Shown here piece after piece: positions 48,997 to 58,027 of a stretch of DNA of 64,000 bases; position 1 is the first letter of the stretch, and every line of letters starts with the position of its first letter. The notes beneath the pieces were generated by a model, which worked only from the letters and a program-made list of their open reading frames with translations, was not told the origin of the DNA and searched no databases. The stretch is from Eutypa lata (lineage: Eukaryota; Ascomycota; Sordariomycetes; Xylariales; Diatrypaceae). The translations under genes were made by a program, and so were the position numbers. The DNA lies in NCBI GenBank assembly GCA_022661535.1, contig JAKULF010000005.1, positions 3,596,001 to 3,660,000 on the forward strand, in the 5' to 3' direction.

Positions 48997-49285
48997 TACT
49001 TTTTAATTTCGCTTTTTATAATTTTAAATATTTACGTAATATATTTATTTTAAAATTTTTTAAAATTTAAAATTTAAAATTAATTAATTAAAAAAAAATT
49101 TATTTAATAATTAATAAATTTTATAAATATTAAGATATAAAATGGTTTTTTTAAGAATTTTATAATAGCTTTTTTATTATAGATTTACGTATTATAGATT
49201 TCTTATTGTATAATCTTCTTATTGTAAAAGGCTTTATTGTATTACATAATATGGGATTCCCATTATCTAGCCCTAGGGATCCACA
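48997..49285 (+). repeat. Right terminal direct repeat (LTR) of the block
   Basis: Pairs with 28147-28444. Its first half is AT-converted while the last ~150 bases are nearly intact and end GATCCACA, so mutation fades out at the edge of the block. Confidence 0.75.
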
Positions 49286-49505
49286 CCTACATACCTAGGT
49301 AGCTGCTTATCTCCCAGTTGTTGATCAACATCCTTACTAAGGACCAAGTAGTTATCTAGAATATATATTGAGAGGTGTATATCTACGATCCACCCTATCC
49401 CCAATAATTAGTGGTTTCTCTCTTTTAGTGACAATATAGGACTAACCAACTAATGAAATAACTACAATCAAGCTGAGCTATAAACGTTAGCTCGCCTTAC
49501 AAGAA

Positions 49506-51179
49506 ATGTCCAGTGAAGACAAAGACTCGGTAGTCGCTAAAGATGAACCCGTGGTCCGGTCCACCACAACAGACCATTCAGATGCCAATACAACTGGAGA
49601 GCCGGCCCAGAAGGAGCTAGGAACCAAGCGCGGCCTTTCATCCCGGCATTCGCAGCTCATCGCGCTCGGCGGCACCATCGGAACCGGGCTATTCGTCAGC
49701 TCCGGCAAGGTGCTAGCAGCCGGCGGACCCGCTTTCCTCGTGAGCGGCTACGTCGCCATGTCGGCATTCATCTACCTCGTCCTGGCCGCCGTCACCGAGA
49801 TGGCGGCGTACCTGCCGATCCCGGGGGGCACGATGAACTACTACGGGGGCCGCTACGTGTCGCGGAGCCTGGGGTACATGATGGGCTGGCTGTACTTCTA
49901 CTCGTTCGCCGTCTTCGTCCCGTTCGAGGTCACGGCCGCCGCCATGGTCGTCCGGTATTGGGAATCCTCGTCGATCGACACCGCCGTTCTGATCACCATC
50001 CTCCTCGTCCCCATCGTCGCTCTGAATCTCCTGCCCGTCAAGTATTTCGGAGAGTCGGAGTTCTGGCTGGCCGGGCTCAAAGTCGTCACCCTTGTCGGCC
50101 TCCTCATCCTCTCCTTCATTCTGTTCTGGGGCGGCGGGCCGAGCCGCCAGCGCCTGGGATTCTGGTACTGGGTCCAGCCGGGCGCCACGAAGACGATGAT
50201 TGTCCCCGGGGGTGCCGGGAGGTTCGTGGCGTTCCTGACCTGTCTGATCAACAGCGCCCTAGCATTCACCTTCTCCCCGGAGATGATAGTAGTCATGGCG
50301 GGCGAGATGCAGTCGCCACGGCGTACTGTCCCGAGGGTCGCTCGGAAATTCTTCTGGAGGTTGATCGTGTTTTACATTGGGAGCGCGCTCGCCATCTCCG
50401 TCATTTGCCCATCGGACGCCCCGGAGCTGCTCAACGGGGGTGCCGGGGCCGGCTCCTCGCCCTGGGTCATCGGCGTGAGGAACGCAGGCATCCACGCGCT
50501 GGATAGCGTGATAAACGCCGTAATAGTGACCGCGGCATGGTCGGCCGGCAACTCCATCCTCTACCTGTCCAGCCGCTCGCTGTATTCGATGGCCCTGGAA
50601 GGAAACGCACCCCGCGTCTTCCGACGATGCACGAAACAGGGGGTCCCGGTCTACGCCGTCGGGGCGAGCGCCTCGTTCAGCCTGCTGGCCTACATGAACG
50701 TGAATTCCGCCGCCGCGGACGTGTTCAACTGGCTTCTGAACCTCGTCAACAACGGGGGCTTCATCTCGTGGATCTGCTGCTCTATCGTATACATCCGCTT
50801 CCACCGCGCTGCTGCGGCGCAGAACATCGATGTGACGGCGCTCTCGACGCGCTCCCGGCTGCAGCCGATAGGGGCGTGGGTTACCTTGGTTACGTTTACG
50901 CTCCTCTGCCTGCTGAACGGCTTCACCGTATTCTTCCCTACCGAGTGGTCGACTGCCGGCTTCCTCTCCGCCTATGTGGGCATCCCTATATTCGCGACTA
51001 TATACTTGACACATCGCATGCTCAACCCCAAGGAGCCGTGGGTCATTCCGTCGCATATGGTGGACATGCACAGCGGTCTGGCAGAGATGGAGGCTGAGGA
51101 GTCTCAAGAACTAGAGAAGCCTCCCCGCAGGAGCTTTACTGAATGGATCAGGACTTACAGATCCCAGACCCGGACCTAA
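49506..51179 (+). CDS. Amino-acid permease (YAT family)
   Basis: A proton-coupled plasma-membrane amino-acid importer of the fungal YAT/APC family, in one exon of 557 residues with about 12 membrane helices. The hydrophilic N-terminus (~45 residues) has possible ubiquitination lysines. The family motif GGTIGTGLFVSSG is at ~55-67; PGGTMNYYGGRYVSRSLGYMMGW, SPEMIVVMAGEMQSPRRTVPR and NSILYLSSRSLYSMALEGNAPRVF are all typical. No intron is needed. A TATAAA lies only 22 bases before the ATG, too close for a normal TATA box. The coding sequence is GC-rich and starts ~220 bases from the AT-rich block with no sign of mutation, so RIP did not spread into it. Substrate specificity cannot be read from sequence. 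Confidence 0.93.
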   Translation: MSSEDKDSVVAKDEPVVRSTTTDHSDANTTGEPAQKELGTKRGLSSRHSQLIALGGTIGTGLFVSSGKVLAAGGPAFLVSGYVAMSAFIYLVLAAVTEMAAYLPIPGGTMNYYGGRYVSRSLGYMMGWLYFYSFAVFVPFEVTAAAMVVRYWESSSIDTAVLITILLVPIVALNLLPVKYFGESEFWLAGLKVVTLVGLLILSFILFWGGGPSRQRLGFWYWVQPGATKTMIVPGGAGRFVAFLTCLINSALAFTFSPEMIVVMAGEMQSPRRTVPRVARKFFWRLIVFYIGSALAISVICPSDAPELLNGGAGAGSSPWVIGVRNAGIHALDSVINAVIVTAAWSAGNSILYLSSRSLYSMALEGNAPRVFRRCTKQGVPVYAVGASASFSLLAYMNVNSAAADVFNWLLNLVNNGGFISWICCSIVYIRFHRAAAAQNIDVTALSTRSRLQPIGAWVTLVTFTLLCLLNGFTVFFPTEWSTAGFLSAYVGIPIFATIYLTHRMLNPKEPWVIPSHMVDMHSGLAEMEAEESQELEKPPRRSFTEWIRTYRSQTRT

Positions 51180-52284
51180 ACGCAGAATACCCGCTACTAG
51201 CCCACCGTGGTCTTCCCGTAGTATTACTACTGCTATGAGCCGCAGGTGAAGCACTATTGTATCCAGCCTTCTCGCCGCCCGACGATCTCACCGTTGTCGG
51301 CGAGGATGGAGAGCCACGGGGCTGTGGCCGTAGTCTAGGACCAGCAGCAGCAGCAGCAGCAATAGCGGCAGGGGGGACTCCCGCATACAGATCCGTCCGC
51401 GCATGTTCCGGCTTAATAGCCATCTGCGCATAGGGCGTGCTTCTCCTGTTCTCCCGAAACGGGAGCTGAGAGGCAGCGCGCGCTGCGCTTTGATGCCGGT
51501 GCGGCAGCTGACTGTAGGACTGTGGAGGAGGGTTAAAGGTAGCCATTCCCTCGTTCTTGCTGTTAGATCCTGCTTTTGGTGGTGGTGATGATGGCGGAGG
51601 CGATGGAGGTGGAGGCGATGGAGGTGGAGGCGGAAGGAGGGTGGCTGCTATAGAAGGGATAGGAGTGGGAGCGGGAGCAGGAATAGAAGTTTGTGGTTCC
51701 ATAGTTGTTTGCTGTTTATGAATGGCGGGTGATGGTGGCGGTGGTGGTGATGTGCTTCGCTGATCCCGGTGACAATGGCGGGTGCGGCGGTGGTCACGAG
51801 CTTGGTGACTATGTGCAGCGGCTGGTTTAGGGCCCCGTGTGCGTGGATGTCGTCGATGTGGGGTTACTGGTGCCGGTTCTGGCACTGGCGCTAGCACTAC
51901 TATCCCCGGTGAAGAGATATGCGATGCCGATTTTGGTTTGGGTTCCCGAGTCCTAGCTCGACTCCCAGTTCGAGGTGGAGGCCTGGCCGTCGAAGCCAAA
52001 GACGGCTCTAGAGGCGGAGACAGAGACAGAGGCAGATGCAGACGTGGGAGGACGGTTCCCCATTGTGCTTGTCCGGTGTTGTCTCTAGAGCTTGAACTGT
52101 GGCGCCTAGGTGAGACATGAGGAGGTCGTGGTGGCACCATGGTTCCCCATTGCTCTGTCTGTCCACTATTGCCGTTGGTACTGCTGCGAAGGTTGCGGTC
52201 ACGGCGCTGAGAAGACGGGTGAGGGGAGGGTACGATGGTGCCCCATCGTGGTGGAGGTGGAGATGGAGATGAAGGTGAAGGCAT
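51148..52284 (-). CDS. Pro-rich low-complexity hypothetical protein
   Basis: An open frame of 378 residues rich in Pro, Ser, Arg and His and probably disordered. A motif WGT-[IMV]-[VL]-P occurs three times in the first ~85 residues (RWGTIVP, QWGTMVP, QWGTVLP), which argues for a real, selected coding sequence. A polyproline run (SPPPPSPPPSSPPP) and an Ala run follow. Its 3' end overlaps the permease gene's 3' end by 32 bases on the opposite strand. The last ~20 residues could instead be intron or UTR if a splice was missed. No family recognised; it might bind SH3 or WW domains by virtue of polyproline, which is a guess. Confidence 0.55.
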   Translation of the reverse strand: MPSPSSPSPPPPRWGTIVPSPHPSSQRRDRNLRSSTNGNSGQTEQWGTMVPPRPPHVSPRRHSSSSRDNTGQAQWGTVLPRLHLPLSLSPPLEPSLASTARPPPRTGSRARTREPKPKSASHISSPGIVVLAPVPEPAPVTPHRRHPRTRGPKPAAAHSHQARDHRRTRHCHRDQRSTSPPPPPSPAIHKQQTTMEPQTSIPAPAPTPIPSIAATLLPPPPPSPPPPSPPPSSPPPKAGSNSKNEGMATFNPPPQSYSQLPHRHQSAARAASQLPFRENRRSTPYAQMAIKPEHARTDLYAGVPPAAIAAAAAAGPRLRPQPRGSPSSPTTVRSSGGEKAGYNSASPAAHSSSNTTGRPRWASSGYSAFRSGSGICKS

Positions 52285-52787
52285 GATATTAAACCGTGAT
52301 TAGCTATTGTTTTGAGTTGGTGTTGGTTGATTACCGGGGTATTTCGGGGAAAGGGGTAGTTTGGTTGTCTTATTCCTGTTCCGATACTGCAGCCGTTTTT
52401 TTCTCTTCATAGATCGCTTATGCCGTTTGGTTGTGGAAGATGGAGGAGAGTTTTACCTTTTTAAATTAGAAACGATCTCTGAACTGCTAAGAGAAAATCG
52501 ACGGTGTCTATATATGTATTGAGTTACGGGCAAGGCCCAGTGGATGATGTATCAAAATTAAGCCTGAGTCACAGCGACCGGAGAGTATAATGAACATCAC
52601 TGAGCGGTATTGACGAGTTTTCCGTCGCTGAAGTTGGTGCCGCGGAAGTCCATGGATGTATCATACCCCGTCTATCACCATAAGCACTGATATATATGTA
52701 CAAGGCAACCGTTGCCACCACCGATACTGACCAGTCATTGCAAATGCAGCCAAATCCCCGAAAGTTGCGCCTCGTGATATGCCCCAT
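52285..52787. other. Spacer upstream of the Pro-rich gene
   Basis: 500 bases between the 3' end of the Rad5-like gene and the start of the Pro-rich gene, both on the minus strand. No gene or clear motif. Confidence 0.4.
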
Positions 52788-55700
52788 CTAGCTTAGCAGC
52801 TCCTTAATGTCCTCTATCCGCTGGAGTCTCTTTTCTTCATCACTCATCATGCCGAGGGATGTCGCACTACATTCTGAGTTAGCATGTATGTATCTTCATT
52901 TTGCAGTTTGAATTGTTTCACTCACATGAATTTCTTCCTGTCCTGAACTTTCAGCATCCTCTCCTCGACCGTGTCCTTCGTAATGAAGCGGTAAACCTTC
53001 ACCTCTTCGTCTTGGCCCATACGATGAACACGATCAATAGCCTGCGCCTCGACGGCGAAGCTCCACCACGGGTCCATCATGAAGACTCGCTTCGCCGAGG
53101 TGAGGTTCAGGCCGACACCTCCGGCTCGTAAGCTAATCAGCAGAATCGTGAACTTGTCGGACTGTTTGAACTCCTCTAACACGGCAGCTCGGGCTTTTTG
53201 CGTCAAGGTACCGTCGAGGCGAAGGCACCTCATGTTGGCCTTGGCTAGAGCAGGCTCAATAAGAGACATGAACGATGTGAACTGGCTGAACACAACCGAC
53301 TTGATCCGTGGGCGCTCCCGCCGAAGGTCGCGCAAATGCGTCATTAATGCAACGACCTTTGAAGAGGAGTCAATAACACCAAGGCGCTGAAGGCTAATTC
53401 TAGGTGTACCACTCATACCATCCGTGTCATCGTCATCGTTACGGACAATTTGGAATAGGTCGCGAGAGTTGATATATTCTCGACAATTGAAGCACCTAGG
53501 AACCTCTTGACGGTCGGTACTATGCTTCATAAAATCCAGCAGACATTTCTTGCAAGCAGAGTGCCAGCAGCCGGTGACCGTTTGGTCGACCATTGGCTCT
53601 TCGCAGCAGATAGGACACTCGTTGGCAGCTTCGTCGCGGATTTGCTCAAGCACATGTGCTCCAAAAGCATTAGCATCTTTCTTATCGTCTGTTGTAGCTG
53701 TAAACCGCTCAATAAGTGATTGGAGGTCCATGTCGTCTGCTAATCCTGCGGCTGCATCTGCTTCAGCGCCAGCCATCTCCTCATCCGCCACAACCTCATG
53801 GTTTCGTACCAGAATTGGGTGGCAGCAGGATTGTCGTAAGCGTAAAATTTGGGCAAAGATAGTGGTATAAGCTTTCATAACTGTGCCTTTTTCGACACTG
53901 TTCGAGAATGTTCGCTTTGCCCTAGTAAAGATATGATCATAAACATCTCGCTCGATCTTAGAGAGCTCGACATCAATAATCTTAATCGACTTGGGAGGCA
54001 AAGGAACAAGAGGTTCACCATCAGGAGTCCTCATTTCTTTAGTCCGCCTCATCACTAGAGGCTCTAGCACGGTCTGAACGACATCAAGGGCTCGCATGAA
54101 GTCCTTGGATTCGAACGGAACGGTAATAAAAGTTCTCCAGAAAGAGAAATTATTCCACGGCTCAACTCGTAAGAATCTGACCAAGCTGAACAAGTCCTCT
54201 AGACGGTTCACTATGGGCGTACCGGTCAACACCCAACGGTGCTCAGCCGATAACTCATAACATGCTTTCGATGTTTTAGATTGGCGGTTCTTGATCATGT
54301 GGGCTTCATCAAGAATGATCCGGAAGAAATTCAATGAAAACAGGCCACGGTCCTTAGTGCCACTCTTGGCAACCTGGTTGAACTCAGAGAGCACTACCCC
54401 ATAACTAGTAATAATCATATCGGGCGCTGAGGCAACGTTGGCCTCACAACACAATGCTTGAAGATCACCAACCTTGTCATTGCCGTAGTACACAAATGAC
54501 TTCAATGTGCCCTCCTTCGAGGCATTTTCAGCCTCGCTCTGCCATTGGGCAAGGAGTGACATTGGAGCAATCACAAGTGTTGTCCTTGGAGCAGGAAGGA
54601 CACTCCCAGGAACACTTCCAGATATCCTAGTGAGGTTATTGACAGAATCCACGGCCTTGGCGCTTTGGATGACAGCTTCCGACTTGTGAGAATGTATCAG
54701 GCTTAGCATTTGAATTGTCTTGCCGAGACCCATTTCGTCTGCAAGGATTCCACCCAGGCAATGCTGTTCCTGTACAGGGAAATCCAATGACATCTCGCCT
54801 GAATAGGGATTGACATAGAAGCTAGGCTGACCGTTAACCTGAATCACGTCCTTGTCGTCGGCATCCTTGGTAGGCCAGGAATACTCCTCCCACAGAGGAT
54901 GCATCGAGGCTTCACGAACATCATTCTTCAAGTCCTTCTCCTTGCGCAACATCCAATACAGTGACTGCTTCTGATAAGGACGGAGCGTCATGGCAAAGCT
55001 ATCCGGGGGCTCGGCTTCTGGTGTACTGAAATCAAACGATTGAGCTTTCCTATACAGCGCATCGAGTTGATCTTGCTCCAGTTCCTGCCCCTCTTCGGCA
55101 TCTTCAGACGGTGGGGATGAACCCGGGGCCTCACTGAAATCCTATTAGTACCATATGAGATGATAGGCCAATTTGACATACCGGTTAGTGGATTTGGGTG
55201 GGCTACGGTCTGGCTTGTCTGCTGTTTCGGCAGCTTGAAGGAGACCAGTTCGTTTATGCTTTTCAGAAGCAACGCTGCTCCTTGTTGGCATTAGATTGAT
55301 CTCTTGAAACAACCTCACAAGCGCAACTTGACGTAACCGCAGGTCTCGCTCTTCAGCTGTTTCCTGCTCCTCGAAGAGCCCAGTATGTCGATTATCAGTC
55401 AACTGGAAACCAGCGTTTAAAAAGGCAGCTCTCAGTATGTAACACTTTAACTGTAAAAATATCGTATCGTTGGTGCGAAGTCTCTCAGGAGCATAGACAC
55501 ATATGCCTTCGAACCTACAGACCTTCTGGTCAATTAGAGAGGAAACCCAGTTAGAGGCATCTTTTGCCAATCTGCCTATCTCATTGCCCTTCCCATCAGT
55601 AAATCGAACGATAACATCAACTCGTTTAGAAGCAGCCAAGGACATTTTTTGGGGCCCAAGTGGTATATGTGCATTCCCTTTCATTCTACCCTTTGGTAGC

Positions 55701-56317
55701 ATTGGTTGTGTCTTCTGGCGTTCTATTTTGACAATATCGCCATGTTTAAGCATATTTGTGCCACTTCTTGTCGCCCAACCTTCAACACCGAATGCGCCAA
55801 TATATCGACTCTCGGGCATAGACTGCACGGTGGGGGTATGCGGTGGAGGATGTGGCTGCTTGGAGTGATCATCTGGTATCGACGGTATCACCGGCATATG
55901 AGTAAACACGGAGCTGAAGGGCTTAGTAACCGGTTTTGGCTTTCGAAATCTCATCCATGTTCCATCGAAGTACATATTGAGAGCTTGTTCGAGGTTGTTG
56001 CCGCAATTGGCGCGGATGATGTCTAAGGCCTCGGGGTCGACTTTAGCCCCTAATAAGTTCTCGAATGCATCCTTATCGAAACTTGGGGGGTCTAATGTTG
56101 CTGCTGGTGGAGCATGGATCGGTAATGTTGGTAAGATCTGACCATTTGTAGGGACTCCACGATTGGAGGCTTCATCAACGGTTGTCTCTTGCAAGGGGGA
56201 TCTTGGCAGTGCACCGTTGAGGTTCGTGGTAGCATTATGTTCACTATCATCTTCATCAGAATCTGAAAAGAACCTTCGCCTCTTTGTAGGGGGTTCTCCC
56301 AGGTCTTCTAGACTCAT
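52788..56317 (-). CDS. Rad5/HLTF-type SNF2 helicase and ubiquitin ligase
   Basis: Acts in error-free post-replication repair: it remodels stalled forks and, as a RING E3, extends ubiquitin chains on PCNA with Ubc13-Mms2. Exons in transcript order: 56317-55182, 55133-52926 and 52866-52788 (1,140 residues), all in frame. A basic KRRR patch is near the N-terminus, a UBA-like segment at ~85-120 and a HIRAN domain at ~170-300. The SNF2 ATPase has DEMGLGKT at ~510-518 and DEAH at 654-657. It is interrupted by a complete C3HC4 RING finger (~885-929), as is diagnostic for Rad5. The helicase C-terminal domain follows with SLRAGGVGLNLT, and the protein ends in the conserved RKKFIATSLGMM...RIEDIKELLS. 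The last intron needs the TAG at 52867 as acceptor; the earlier CAG would give an immediate stop. Confidence 0.96.
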
Positions 56318-56824
56318 AGTATTTTCCCTAACCAGACGAACATGTAAAAGCTAAGCTATAGAAGTTAAGTGAGTCAAGTTAATGCAACACCGTTGAAAGG
56401 ATTGGTGTAGGAGTGGGAGTATAGTGTAACTGTAGCAAAAGTCAATTAAAGTAGAATTGCCGTTGACGCATCGAATAGAACAAATTGGCGACTGGACGCG
56501 TTAAGAGGGTCTGACAAAGCCTAAGAAAAGCCTAGGAAGGCACGACGAATCATGTGATAACGCATCAAAATCGCTCTTTCTTAAGTGGCTACATCAGGCC
56601 CCTGTAATATTTTTAGTGGCTCTTTAGGGACTTTTCGATAAGTTTTAGTGATATCATCCTGTCGTGCCTGTCCTACCGAATTCTTCAATTTGCATATGGG
56701 ATAAAGTGTACATACAACCTTAGATGCGATGAGAATTCCACAACTTCAACATTATGACTAAGGCTTCCTTTCTTCCTCAATTGATTGAATCATGACTTCT
56801 ATTATATCCTAATATTCTTTGTTC
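56318..56824. promoter_or_regulatory. Bidirectional promoter, rad5-like / NDUFAF6-like
   Basis: About 500 bases between two divergent genes whose starts face away from each other, so both promoters are here. No clear TATA box on either side. Confidence 0.5.
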
Positions 56825-58027
56825 ATGTATTTCCGTGCAGTCCGACCAAGCGCTGGCCTTCAATGGTCCAGAACACTGCTACAAAACCAGAAGTTGCGAC
56901 GAGGTTATATCACCGATAGTGATGTAGTGAAAGCAAAGCAATATTGCCTTGAACAGCTTAGGTAGGAACGCATCAATTAGACAGAGAACTTACTTTTCAA
57001 GTGAAAAAGAAGTCCTAGAGAGAGAGAGGGAACGAAGGTTGACAGAAATAGAAATTCAGACTATGACTCTTACCTAATTCGCAACTTCATTCCTAAATCC
57101 CGACAAGATGCCTATGACGCATTCCGCGCCTTCAACCTCGAACTTGTGCGACTTCCCGAGCTCGTCTCGAACCCAATCATTGGCCAGTTGCGCATGCAGT
57201 TTTGGAGGGATGCCGTCAACAATACCTTCGCAGGGAGGCCACCGAAGGAGCCCATCATGATCCTCCTGCACAAGGTTCTACAGGATCTTTCGCATATCGC
57301 ACCGGACAGCAGCCCAAGCTCCATCAAGTTCTGGCTGCTTCGCTTGGTCAACACGAGAGAGAAATATATGGATAACAGACCATTCACTAGTTTGGCTGCG
57401 TTGGAGGAGTATGCTGAAAATACATACTCTACTCTAATGTACTCAACTTTGGCAGCCCTTCCTGTCCAATCTATGCACGTGGATCATCTTGCGAGTCACA
57501 TTGGAAAGGCTTGCGGAATTGTAGCTGTCCTCAGAGGTATCCCCGTGCTGGCCGCTCCTTCGCCTCCAGTGAAATCGCCAGGTGGTGCCGAAGCAGCTAG
57601 CGGTAGGAACCCAGTTCTACTCTTGCCTCTAGACGTCATGGCGGAAACAGGACTAAGAGAGGAGGATGTATACCGAGAAGGCCCCAGGGCCGAGGGATTT
57701 CAGGATGCTATTTTTAAAGTTGCCACTCGTGCTCATGACCACTTGATAACGGCTAGAGAGATGCTGAAGAACATCCGCAGCGGGGAGAACCCTGGTCATG
57801 AGTATGAACACGGAGCAGAAGCAGAGCATCAGCACCCCGAAACAGGAGAGGGTGATGATGGGGCCAGCAGGGACCTGCGCCGAGGATTCGGCGTGTTGTT
57901 AGAAGCCGTTCCAGCTCAATATTACCTATCGAGGTTGGAGTCCATGAACTTCGACCCCTTTACCGTAACGAGTGGATGGAAACTTCCATGGAATATCTGG
58001 AGGGCATTAAAGACACAACAAATATGA
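56825..58027 (+). CDS. NDUFAF6-like complex I assembly factor
   Basis: A mitochondrial squalene/phytoene-synthase-fold protein needed to build respiratory complex I; this branch has lost synthase activity. Exons 56825-56961 and 57052-58027 give 370 residues. The N-terminus is Arg-rich and lacks acidic residues for the first ~30 positions (MYFRAVRPSAGLQWSRTLLQNQKLRRGY), as a mitochondrial presequence should be. Family features include AKQYCLEQLR-NSDYDSYL, IPKSRQDAYDAFRAFNLEL, a central QFWRD and the C-terminal YLSRLESMNFDPF. The Asp-rich DxxxD motifs of active synthases are not visible. An acidic, His/Glu-rich insert lies near 270-295. The first exon ATG is chosen because the frame continues into it through a GTGCAG that could be misread as an acceptor. 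Confidence 0.85.

Larger units (their letters stand above)
28147..49285. mobile_element. RIP-mutated nested transposon block, 21 kb
   Basis: A block that is almost wholly A and T, with CpA and TpG nearly absent; the remaining G mostly follows C or A. This is the mark of repeat-induced point mutation, a fungal defence that turns C into T in duplicated DNA. The block starts with TG and ends with CA and is bracketed by ~290-bp direct repeats, as an LTR retrotransposon would be, though 21 kb is far longer than a single element and nested copies explain the excess. No open frame survives apart from a short one in the central island. I did not find a clear target-site duplication at its outer ends. 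Region 28445-32150 holds no repeat I could pair by eye. Confidence 0.85.

Noticed and set aside
28147..49285. Centromere core
   Set aside because: Fungal regional centromeres are RIP-rich too, but this block is only 21 kb, bracketed by direct repeats, and has intact genes within 300 bases on each side.
49479..49484. TATAAA as the permease TATA box
   Set aside because: It is only 22 bases before the ATG, leaving no room for a normal leader.
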